Part shown: positions 1-5,537 of the stretch, piece after piece | How positions within the stretch are numbered: the stretch's first letter is position 1 | Layout of the letters: each line of letters begins with the position of its first letter | DNA from: Selenomonadaceae bacterium | Lineage (GTDB): Bacteria; Bacillota; Negativicutes; Selenomonadales; Selenomonadaceae | DNA: 7,927 nt | Assembly: GCA_017453765.1 (NCBI GenBank) | Contig: JAFTEG010000319.1 | Location: forward strand, 1 to 7,927 | Direction: 5' to 3' | Position numbers and translations under genes: made by a program | The notes under the pieces: generated by a model | Database searches by the model: none | Seen by the model: the letters and a program-made list of their open reading frames with translations, nothing else | Told to the model about the DNA's origin: nothing

Positions 1-693
1 AATCACTACAGAAATTTAGAAAAAAATCTGCAAGATACCTTAGTTGTCGCGCAGAAAACCGCAGACGAGCTTATAAGCGCGGCGAAAAAAAATGCTAAGG
101 AAATGCGTGAAAATGCCGTTCGCGAGTCAAAAAATATGTACGACAACACCGTACGCGAAACGCAGAATATGCGTGAACAGGCGATGATTGATATTAAGCG
201 GCAACTTGAAGAGGCGCAGAGAAAACTTAGCGCTATAACCGCCGAATATTCCCGCGTTATCACCGATAAAGAGGCTTTCTTCATTAGAATCAGGACGACG
301 CTTGAATCTGAACTTGCCGTAACCAATCAGCTTTTACATTCCCTGCCAAATGCTCAAGACTTCGGCAAAATTCAATCTGCCGCGTACAATGCCTTTGAAC
401 AGGACGTTAAGGCGCAGGCGGCTATGGAAGGCACCGAAAAAAATTCCGATACAAAAGTTGCCGAAACGGTTAAAGAATCTGCCGACGATTTGGACGACAC
501 AAAAGTTTTTGAAAAAGTCACGGCTGACAAAAAGGTTGACGCCGAACCTAAAGAAAAACCCGCCGCTACAAAAACTTCCGCGCAGGCGTCAAAAATTGAA
601 CAGGCGCTGAAAAATGCAAAAGCCGCCGCGCAGGCTGAACTTGAGGCGGAACTTGAAAAAACTACCACGTACACTCCGGCTAAAAAAGGTTAG
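1..693 (+). CDS. divIVA: DivIVA-family cell division/polarity protein, 3' part (5' end outside window)
   Basis: The reading frame is open from base 1 to the TAG at 691-693, giving 230 residues of a gene that begins before the window. The first visible residues, NHYRNLEKNLQDTLVVAQKT, match the coiled-coil core of DivIVA after its N-terminal membrane-binding domain, which is not in view. Residues about 1-110 are heptad-like charged coiled coil with repeated RE/NM/KE units. Residues about 130-230 are a low-complexity tail rich in Lys, Ala, Glu and Thr, probably disordered. In this family the protein recognises negatively curved membrane at septa and poles and scaffolds division or cell-wall factors. 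Its position just before lspA and rluD agrees with Firmicute gene order. The internal ATG at 103 is not the real start, because homologous sequence continues upstream of it. The family call is firm; the specific role in this organism is inferred. Confidence 0.9.
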   Translation, partial: NHYRNLEKNLQDTLVVAQKTADELISAAKKNAKEMRENAVRESKNMYDNTVRETQNMREQAMIDIKRQLEEAQRKLSAITAEYSRVITDKEAFFIRIRTTLESELAVTNQLLHSLPNAQDFGKIQSAAYNAFEQDVKAQAAMEGTEKNSDTKVAETVKESADDLDDTKVFEKVTADKKVDAEPKEKPAATKTSAQASKIEQALKNAKAAAQAELEAELEKTTTYTPAKKG

Positions 694-702
694 ACTAATT
701 TT

Positions 703-710
703 GGTGGAGG
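703..710 (+). promoter_or_regulatory. Ribosome binding site fixing the GTG start of lspA
   Basis: GGTGGAGG sits between the divIVA stop (693) and GTG 719, with 8 bases after its last G. The GTG at 715 is in another frame that stops after 16 codons. The much longer open frame beginning at 614 would overlap divIVA and has no such signal. This site therefore decides the start. Confidence 0.7.
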
Positions 711-718
711 TCGAGTGC

Positions 719-1267
719 GTGAAGTCCGTCATAAAATTTTTGAAAAACGTTTTGCTGGTAATTGAACTTGCAATTTACATTGCCTACGTACATTTGGAAA
801 AAGTACTTTTCGTCGGCATAATCGCGCTTGACCAATATACAAAGGCGCAAGTCGAAAATACAATGTTTCCGGGCGAAACAATACCGATTATTCAAGATAT
901 ATTTCACATAACGTACGTGCAAAATCCCGGCGCGGCGTTCGGCATTTTTCCGTACCAACAAAATATATTTATCGGTCTCGGATCACTAATGCTGATATTC
1001 GCGGCGATTTATTATTCGCGGCTGAAAAAAATCAATCCTATCATAAAGTACGGCGGAATCTGCGCGGCGGCGGGAGCGTTGGGAAATATGATTGACAGAA
1101 TACGCACCGGCATTGTCATTGACCTTTTTGACATGCGCATTTTTAATTTCCCCGTGTTCAACGTTGCCGACATTGCAATAGTTATCGGAATGTTTTCCCT
1201 TATGTACGTGGTGATTTTTAAATCGGAGGACGCCGAAAATTTTAAGGAAGTGCGTCAACTTGAGTAA
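719..1267 (+). CDS. lspA: Lipoprotein signal peptidase (signal peptidase II)
   Basis: This is an inner-membrane aspartyl protease that cleaves the signal peptide from diacylglyceryl-modified prolipoproteins, just before the lipidated Cys. Read from GTG 719 it is 182 residues. Family marks in order are ALDQYTK (36-42), VQNPGAAFG (67-75), GALGNMIDR with the first catalytic Asp at 126, and FNVADIAI with the second catalytic Asp at 151. Hydrophobic stretches around 29-38, 83-99, 112-124 and 150-167 fit four membrane helices. The usual family start lies about 8-10 residues before the ALDQ motif, so roughly 25 residues here are extra at the N-terminus. A TTG at 794 would give the classical length but has no ribosome binding site. 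The stop overlaps rluD by 8 bp, implying translational coupling. The function is confident; the start is less so. Confidence 0.93.
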   Translation: MKSVIKFLKNVLLVIELAIYIAYVHLEKVLFVGIIALDQYTKAQVENTMFPGETIPIIQDIFHITYVQNPGAAFGIFPYQQNIFIGLGSLMLIFAAIYYSRLKKINPIIKYGGICAAAGALGNMIDRIRTGIVIDLFDMRIFNFPVFNVADIAIVIGMFSLMYVVIFKSEDAENFKEVRQLE

Positions 1268-2180
1268 CTTTCAAGCTGATTCAGACGCACAAAAAATGCG
1301 GCTTGACATTTATCTTGACAAAAAATTTGCCGATAAGTCACGGTCGCACATACAAAAAATTATCTCGGACGGCAAGGTTAAAGTCGACGACAAAATTGTT
1401 AAGCCGAGTTACAAGCTTAGCGGCGGCGAAAAGATTTCGCTTGAAGAAGATGACGCCGTTGAAACAGAATACCTGCCGGAAGATTTGCCGCTGAATATTT
1501 TGTACGAAGACAGTGACATTATCGTTATCAATAAAGCGCGAGGCATGACGGTTCACCCTGCCGAAACGGTGAAGTCCGGCACGTTGGTTAACGCGCTTTT
1601 ATTTTATTGCAAAGATTTATCCGGCATTAACGGCGTCAAGCGTCCCGGCATTGTTCACCGGCTTGACAAGGACACTTCCGGCGTCATGGTCGTGGCAAAA
1701 AATGATTTCGCTCATGTCAACCTTGCCGCGCAGATTAAAAATAAAACTGCGGTGCGTACCTACCTTGCTATTGTTCACGGCGTCTTAACTGATGACGTCG
1801 GCATTATCAGCGGCGCGATTGGACGCGATAAAGTTGACAGAAAAAAAATGGCGGTGACTTCGGACGGTAAAAGAGCTGTCACCGAATTTAAAGTTTTGGA
1901 GCGGTTTAAAAATTACACCTACGTAGAATGTAAACTGCAGACAGGCAGGACGCATCAAATTCGCGTGCATATGGCGGAGATTGGTCACCCGCTTTTAGGC
2001 GATGAAAAATATTCTGCGCGAAAAAATCCTTTCGACATTAAGGGTCAAGCGTTACATTCTCACACATTGAGCTTGACGCACCCTGCTACCGGTAAGCGTA
2101 TGAATTTCACGGCGCCGATGCCTGACGATATGGAAAACATTTTAAAAATTTTGCGAGGTGATAAAAATGTTGACGCTTGA
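1260..2180 (+). CDS. rluD: 23S rRNA pseudouridine synthase, RluD/RluA family
   Basis: This 306-residue protein has the two-domain layout of RluC/RluD enzymes: an N-terminal S4 RNA-binding domain (about 13-60) and a pseudouridine synthase domain (about 75-300). The signature HRLDKDTSG (133-141) carries the catalytic Asp136. Other family segments are NKARGMTVHP (91-100), LQTGRTHQIRVHM (226-238) and GHPLLGDEKY (242-251). Enzymes of this type isomerise uridines in the helix 69 region of 23S rRNA. Which uridines are modified cannot be told from sequence alone, so the RluD name reflects family and the lspA neighbourhood. The start is TTG 1260, placed 9 bases after AAGGAAG (1244-1250) inside the end of lspA. 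The frame ends in TGA 2178-2180, inside the first codons of the next gene. Confidence 0.9.
   Translation: MSNFQADSDAQKMRLDIYLDKKFADKSRSHIQKIISDGKVKVDDKIVKPSYKLSGGEKISLEEDDAVETEYLPEDLPLNILYEDSDIIVINKARGMTVHPAETVKSGTLVNALLFYCKDLSGINGVKRPGIVHRLDKDTSGVMVVAKNDFAHVNLAAQIKNKTAVRTYLAIVHGVLTDDVGIISGAIGRDKVDRKKMAVTSDGKRAVTEFKVLERFKNYTYVECKLQTGRTHQIRVHMAEIGHPLLGDEKYSARKNPFDIKGQALHSHTLSLTHPATGKRMNFTAPMPDDMENILKILRGDKNVDA
2155..2160 (+). promoter_or_regulatory. Ribosome binding site for the antitoxin gene, inside rluD
   Basis: GAGGTG lies 6 bases before ATG 2167 and within the last codons of rluD. It argues for ATG 2167 rather than the in-frame GTG 2158, which is part of this same motif. Translation of the pair is therefore likely coupled to rluD. 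Confidence 0.65.
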
Positions 2181-2454
2181 TGACATTAAAAAGGGCATTG
2201 AAAAAATTGCGCCGGAATATAAATTGACTAAAGTGACGCTTTTTGGTTCGCGTGCAAGAGGAAATTTTCGTGAGGACAGCGACGTTGATTTAATCGTTGA
2301 GTTTGAGACGAAATCAGTTTCTTTGTTTACTTTGGCAGGTTTGATGAATGATTTGGAAGAAATTTTTGGCGTGAAAGTTGACGTGATTCATGGACCTAAA
2401 AAAGCCGAGTGGATGATTGAAATTGACAAGGAGATAGAAATTTATGCAGCGTAG
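2167..2454 (+). CDS. mntA: MntA-type minimal nucleotidyltransferase antitoxin (type VII TA)
   Basis: This 95-residue protein has the full nucleotidyltransferase signature: GS at 27-28, ten residues, then DVD at 39-41 (the GSX10DXD motif), within LFGSRARG and DSDVDLIVEF. A further Asp in VDVI (72) matches the position of the third metal-binding carboxylate. Family members called MntA transfer AMP from ATP to a Tyr next to the HEPN active site of their partner, which neutralises it. The partner gene follows with an 11-bp overlap. Base composition is lower in GC (about 38% by hand count over 2221-2400) than in rluD (about 51% over three sampled lines), so acquisition is plausible. The alternative start GTG 2158 adds only three residues. 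The antitoxin role is inferred from motif and pairing. Confidence 0.88.
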   Translation: MLTLDDIKKGIEKIAPEYKLTKVTLFGSRARGNFREDSDVDLIVEFETKSVSLFTLAGLMNDLEEIFGVKVDVIHGPKKAEWMIEIDKEIEIYAA

Positions 2455-2785
2455 AGACAAAATTACATTACAAAAAATTGTTTCGGAAATCGATATTATT
2501 TTAAATTTCTTGGAAGATATGAATCTTGAAGAATTTTTGAACGATGAAAAAACAAAACGTGCGGTCGGTATGACGGCAATAAATATCGGCGAACTTACAA
2601 AAAATTTATCTGATGAGATTAGAAAAAATTATCAGCATATTTCGTGGAAAGATGCCGCAAGATTCAGAGATGTTGTTGCTCATAAATATGAAACGTTAGA
2701 TATGGAAGACGTTTTTAAAACAGTCACTGAAGATTTTCCAAAAATGAAAATGCAGATTGAACAAATTTTGTCCGATGAAACATAA
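2444..2785 (+). CDS. hepT: HepT-type HEPN-domain (DUF86) ribonuclease toxin
   Basis: This 113-residue, mainly helical protein carries the HEPN active-site motif RDVVAHKY: Arg75, four residues, His80, one residue, Tyr82. That is RX4HXY, as in HepT toxins. The flanking text is also typical of DUF86: INIGELTKNLSDEIRKNYQH, then ISWKDAARFRD and ETLDMEDVF. HepT proteins act as RNases on RNA, and Tyr82 would be the residue AMP-modified by the MntA partner. Translation starts at ATG 2444, 10 bases after AAGGAG (2428-2433) in the end of mntA. GC is about 30% by hand count over 2461-2760, the lowest of any gene here apart from the membrane protein at 5538. Both catalytic signatures are intact, so the pair looks functional rather than decayed. 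Confidence 0.88.
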   Translation: MQRRDKITLQKIVSEIDIILNFLEDMNLEEFLNDEKTKRAVGMTAINIGELTKNLSDEIRKNYQHISWKDAARFRDVVAHKYETLDMEDVFKTVTEDFPKMKMQIEQILSDET

Positions 2786-2810
2786 AAAATTTTTGCAGGA
2801 GAAAATTTTT

Positions 2811-3533
2811 ATGGACAGCAAAATTACAAATTTTATAAAATTAAAAAATCACGCCGTAGCCGTGATTCAAGCTGACGAGTTGCCGGAAAAAGTTTTGCAA
2901 TTCAAGGCAGGACAATGGGGTTGCGTAGCCGCTATGATTGCCGCCGCCGCCAATGGTAAAATTGCCGCGTTTTCAGAAGAAACTACGGCTTGCGTAGGCG
3001 GTCGCGCAGGCTTGGGCTTTAAAAAATATCCGCTCGGCTGGATTGAGTACTTTCTGTCCTGTGGCAGTCCTGCGGTGGAGCGTTGCGAACATTACAAGCA
3101 GACGCCTGAACTTGCGCGAAATTTTATTGAAAATGTTTCAAACGCCTTGATTGATAGACTTCCGCCGCGCAGAAAATTTTTACTGTTCAAGCCGCTGGAT
3201 TTTGTCGCGGAAGATGAATTGCCGGACGTTGTAATTTTTTTGGCGAATGCTGACCAAATTTCGGGTCTTGTGACGCTGGCAAATTACGATTCGCCAACTA
3301 ATGACGCGGTGAAAATTTTATTCGGGGCAGGTTGCGCGCAGGTTGTGTTGTACCCTATGGCTGAAAAAAATTTTTGCTACGTAGGCTTGACGGATCCTTC
3401 TGCGCGAAAATTTGTCGACAAAAACCTATTGGCGTTCAGTTTGTCCTACGAAAAATTTTTGCACCTTGAAAATTTGGCAGAGGAAAGTTTTTTGAACTAC
3501 GACGCGTGGCAGAAAATTTTCAGCAGAATTTAA
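2811..3533 (+). CDS. DUF169 family protein, function unknown
   Basis: This 240-residue protein resembles the DUF169 family, which occurs in anaerobic bacteria and archaea and has no settled function. Recognisable segments are QWGCVAAMIAAAANGKIAAF (35-54), CVGGRAGLGF (61-70), GCAQVVLYPM (174-183) and VGLTDPSARK (191-200). Six cysteines (38, 61, 84, 92, 175, 189) are spread over the protein, several inside the conserved segments, which hints at metal, cofactor or redox use; this is inference. No signal peptide or membrane helix is seen, so a cytoplasmic location is likely. ATG 2811 is chosen because AGGAGA (2797-2802) precedes it by 8 bases. The frame is open back to 2757, but that would overlap hepT. 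It sits between the toxin pair and murI, with no evident tie to either. Confidence 0.75.
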   Translation: MDSKITNFIKLKNHAVAVIQADELPEKVLQFKAGQWGCVAAMIAAAANGKIAAFSEETTACVGGRAGLGFKKYPLGWIEYFLSCGSPAVERCEHYKQTPELARNFIENVSNALIDRLPPRRKFLLFKPLDFVAEDELPDVVIFLANADQISGLVTLANYDSPTNDAVKILFGAGCAQVVLYPMAEKNFCYVGLTDPSARKFVDKNLLAFSLSYEKFLHLENLAEESFLNYDAWQKIFSRI

Positions 3534-3569
3534 ACTCTACACTTCAAGCAGAATTTGAACTCAACATTA
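3522..3569 (+). repeat. Imperfect 25-bp-spaced direct duplication at the end of the DUF169 gene
   Basis: AGCAGAATTTAAACTCTACA (from 3522) recurs as AGCAGAATTTGAACTCAACA (from 3547), with two differences across 20 bases and a 25-bp period. The first copy contains the DUF169 stop codon TAA (3531-3533). In the second copy the corresponding triplet is TGA (3556-3558). It looks like a local tandem duplication that lengthened the gap before murI. Confidence 0.75.
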
Positions 3570-3584
3570 AAAGGCGGCGATTGA

Positions 3585-4364
3585 TTGAAGATAGCGTTTT
3601 TTGATTCGGGCATTGGCGGCTTGTCGGTACTGCATCACGCAATGAAGATTTTGCCGAATGACGAATTTATTTTTTTTGCGGACGAAGACAACGTACCCTA
3701 CGGCACAAAAACGCGCGAACAGGTTTTAAGCTACGTTGACGCGGCTTTTAAATTTTTGACCGCGCAGAATGTCGGCGCAATAGTTGTAGCCTGCAACACA
3801 GCAACTTCAGTCGCGGTGCGTCCAATGCGTGAAAAATATTCCCTGCCGATTATCGGAATGGAACCCGCCGTTAAAGTGGCACTTGACCTTTATCCGCAGA
3901 AAAAAGTTTTGGTGACGGCAACTGAAATTACAATTCGCGGCGAAAAAATTCAGCGGCTTATCACGCGCCTTAACGCAAAAAATTTCGCCTACCTTCGCGC
4001 CTTGCCTAAGCTTGTAAATTTTGCGGAGCGGCAGGAATTTAATTCGGACGCGGTTGAAAAATATTTGCGTGACGAATTTGCCGCGTATGACTTTAAAAAT
4101 TTTTCGTCGATAGTTTTGGGCTGTACGCACTTCAACTATTTTAAAGACACCATGAGAAAAATTTTGCCCGCGCATATGAAAATTTTGGACGGCAACGCGG
4201 GGACGCTTAATCAGCTGGTACGGCTGGCAAATTTACAAGTCGGCGAAGGCAAAAAAAATCCGCCTGTCGAGTACTTTTACTCGGGGCGGCGTGTTACTGC
4301 GCGTGAAGAATTGGCGCGGCTTGAAAATTATTTGCGGCGGCTTGATGAAATGGAGTTGATTTAG
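3585..4364 (+). CDS. murI: Glutamate racemase
   Basis: This cytoplasmic, cofactor-independent enzyme interconverts L- and D-glutamate and supplies the D-Glu of the peptidoglycan stem peptide. The 259-residue length is normal. Motifs in order are FFDSGIGGLSV (5-15, with Asp7 and Ser8 in the active site), FADEDNVPYGTKT (31-43), VVACNTAT (67-74) with catalytic Cys70, and VLGCTHFNYF (177-186) with catalytic Cys180. The start is TTG 3585, read as MKIAFFDSG, 7 bases after AAGGCGG (3571-3577). No ATG lies near the expected N-terminus. It is the last gene of the plus-strand run, convergent with rbgA, and its transcript would run into the heptad-repeat hairpin directly after the stop. No frame or active-site defect is seen. 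Confidence 0.96.
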   Translation: MKIAFFDSGIGGLSVLHHAMKILPNDEFIFFADEDNVPYGTKTREQVLSYVDAAFKFLTAQNVGAIVVACNTATSVAVRPMREKYSLPIIGMEPAVKVALDLYPQKKVLVTATEITIRGEKIQRLITRLNAKNFAYLRALPKLVNFAERQEFNSDAVEKYLRDEFAAYDFKNFSSIVLGCTHFNYFKDTMRKILPAHMKILDGNAGTLNQLVRLANLQVGEGKKNPPVEYFYSGRRVTAREELARLENYLRRLDEMELI

Positions 4365-4375
4365 GGAAGAGGGAG

Positions 4376-4465
4376 GAGTTAAGAGTGAAGAGTTAAGAGG
4401 GGTTAGGGGCTAGTGGTTAGGGGTTAGGAATTAATTCTAAATTCTTAATTCTAAATTCTTAATTC
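4376..4465. repeat. 7-bp-periodic repeat array forming a long imperfect hairpin with G-rich centre
   Basis: Reading in sevens from 4376: GAGTTAA, GAGTGAA, GAGTTAA, a 3-base slip (4397-4399), GGGTTAG, GGGCTAG, TGGTTAG, GGGTTAG, GAATTAA, TTCTAAA, TTCTTAA, TTCTAAA, TTCTTAA, then TTC. As RNA in the plus direction, 4376-4399 can pair with 4442-4465 at 22 of 24 positions, four of them G-U; only 4387/4454 and 4388/4453 fail. On the minus-strand transcript those four G-U pairs become A-C mismatches, so folding favours the murI direction. No T-run follows the right arm, so it is not a standard intrinsic terminator. It could protect or end the murI mRNA. The right arm enters rbgA. Confidence 0.85.
4399..4428 (+). 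other. G-rich, telomere-like segment; candidate two-tetrad G-quadruplex
   Basis: The loop of the hairpin consists of GGGGTTA, GGGGCTA, GTGGTTA, GGGGTTA, GG. It has three runs of four G and two runs of two G, separated by 3-4 bases. At least four GG runs allow a two-layer quadruplex on the plus strand. A three-layer form would need a bulge, because the third unit has only GG. This is a structural inference only. Confidence 0.45.
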
Positions 4466-5326
4466 ATCCAACGTCACTCTGCCTAACTTACCTGCGCGAA
4501 ATTCCGAAAGCACAAGTTTAACTGCTTTGTCAACGTCAAGCACGCCGCCTTTGCGAATACAGCCGCGCTTAAGCCCTATTACTTCCAAAAGTTTTTGTCC
4601 GTCACTTTCAAGCGGCGCGGAAAGTTTATACCTCTCGCAAATACCGGCGGGATTTTTCTTTGCCAACGTCTCAAGCAAAAGCCACGTTATCGGCTCAAGG
4701 TCATGAACTTCGTCGCTTATGGCGTAAGTCCACGCAAGCTTTAATGCAATGTCTTGATCTTCAAACTTCGGCGGCAAAATGCCGGGCGTATCCAAAAGCT
4801 GTAAACCGTCGGCAATTTTAATCCACTGCTTTGCACGAGTGACGCCGGGACGATTTTCAATCTTCGTATGATTGACGCCGGCAAGACGATTTATCAAAGA
4901 GGATTTACCCGCATTCGGTATGCCGATAACCATAGCACGGGCGGCACGCGGTTTTGCACCGTACTTAACAAGCTTGTGCGTATTTTTTTCAGCGATTGAC
5001 TTCGCCTCTGAAATTAATTTTTTTATGCCGGTACCCTGCACTGCGTCAACTGCAACGGCGGATATTTCGACGTCACGAAAATGTTTCAGCCAAAGTTTTG
5101 TATCTTCCACTGCGGCTAAGTCTGATTTTAACATTGCAATTAATTTCGGTTTATCGCCCAGTATTTCTTGCAGGTTTGGATTTTGACTGCTTGCCGGTAT
5201 TCGCGCGTCCAAAACTTCTATCACAAGGTCGACTAGCTTTAGATTTTCTTCAATCAGCCGCTCCGCCTTTTTCATATGACCGGGAAACCATTGCAGTGTT
5301 TCTGATAATTTTTCGTTCAAAGTCAT
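4451..5326 (-). CDS. rbgA: Ribosome biogenesis GTPase RbgA/YlqF (circularly permuted)
   Basis: RbgA acts in late assembly of the 50S ribosomal subunit. This 291-residue protein has the family hallmark LQWFPGHMKKA (11-21) and the permuted GTPase order. G4 comes first as LKSD (66-69), followed by a G5-like SAV (89-91), G1 GIPNAGKS (135-142), G2 Thr163 in RPGVTR, and G3 DTPG (179-182). The C-terminal part includes KRGCIRKGG and ends near the family length. The oddity is G4, where the usual Asn of NKxD is Leu (codon TTA). The start is uncertain: ATG 5326 has AAAGGG only 3 bases ahead, ATG 5338 has no ribosome binding site, and TTG 5320 would be 9 bases from AAAGGG. The last four residues ELRI and the TAG are encoded by the heptad array. 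No clear promoter was found upstream. Confidence 0.92.
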   Translation of the reverse strand: MTLNEKLSETLQWFPGHMKKAERLIEENLKLVDLVIEVLDARIPASSQNPNLQEILGDKPKLIAMLKSDLAAVEDTKLWLKHFRDVEISAVAVDAVQGTGIKKLISEAKSIAEKNTHKLVKYGAKPRAARAMVIGIPNAGKSSLINRLAGVNHTKIENRPGVTRAKQWIKIADGLQLLDTPGILPPKFEDQDIALKLAWTYAISDEVHDLEPITWLLLETLAKKNPAGICERYKLSAPLESDGQKLLEVIGLKRGCIRKGGVLDVDKAVKLVLSEFRAGKLGRVTLDELRI

Positions 5327-5390
5327 CAGCCCTTTCATATCATTGCACTAAAAATAAAATTAAACAGTGTTCCGGCTGTACACCACATAA

Positions 5391-5518
5391 AAATAAATTC
5401 GTGCTAGAATCATAAAAAATTCGTGTTAAAACTGTAAATAAATTTTGTGGTAGAATTATAAATAAATTTTGTGGTAGAATTATAAATAAATTTTGTGGTA
5501 GAATTATAAATAAATTTT
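5391..5518 (+). repeat. Tandem 24-bp repeat with extended -10-like cores, upstream of membrane-protein gene
   Basis: Three identical 24-bp units occupy 5436-5459, 5460-5483 and 5484-5507. They are followed by the first 11 bases of a fourth (5508-5518). Two decayed copies precede them (5391-5413, 23 bp; 5414-5435, 22 bp). Each exact unit contains TGGTAGAAT, which is TG, one base, then a -10-like TAGAAT; the decayed copies read TGCTAGAAT and TGTTAAAAC. The array stops a few bases before the ribosome binding site of the gene at 5538. There are no spacers, so it is not a CRISPR. Plausible readings are a slippage-prone promoter array or a row of regulator sites. Confidence 0.85.
5472..5510 (+). 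promoter_or_regulatory. Candidate extended -10 promoter elements for the membrane-protein gene
   Basis: TG-N-TAGAAT occurs at 5448-5456, 5472-5480 and 5496-5504. The last places a transcript start near 5511, about 27 bases before ATG 5538. No good TTGACA-like hexamer sits 16-18 bp upstream of any copy, so activity would rest on the extended -10 or on an activator. This is inferred from motif match only. Confidence 0.4.
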
Positions 5519-5523
5519 TGGAG

Positions 5524-5530
5524 AGGAGGT
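5524..5530 (+). promoter_or_regulatory. Strong ribosome binding site choosing ATG 5538
   Basis: AGGAGGT, a near-perfect match to the anti-Shine-Dalgarno sequence, lies 7 bases before ATG 5538. It overlaps the in-frame GTG 5529, which is therefore an unlikely start. Confidence 0.75.
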
Positions 5531-5537
5531 GTTAAGT

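Noticed and set aside
350..674. Open frames in other phases of the divIVA tail (350-610 plus, 372-674 minus)
   Set aside because: They are shadows of a low-complexity Lys/Ala/Glu-rich coding region.
3807..4175. 122-codon open frame on the minus strand inside murI
   Set aside because: It is fully antisense to murI, whose catalytic motifs are intact, has no ribosome binding site and gives a composition-biased peptide with no family pattern.
4376..4465. Heptad hairpin as an ordinary rho-independent terminator
   Set aside because: The stem is long and AT/GU-rich and no T-run follows it, so the standard terminator call is not justified.
5339..5390. Promoter for rbgA on the minus strand
   Set aside because: No hexamer pair with 16-18 bp spacing could be found; the best candidate had a spacer of about 14 bp.
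4996..5415. 139-codon plus-strand open frame antisense to rbgA
   Set aside because: It overlaps conserved rbgA motifs on the other strand and runs into the intergenic region without a ribosome binding site or recognisable domain.
5436..5507. Possible CRISPR array from the exact 24-bp repeats
   Set aside because: The units are contiguous with no spacers and there are no cas genes, so they are tandem repeats.
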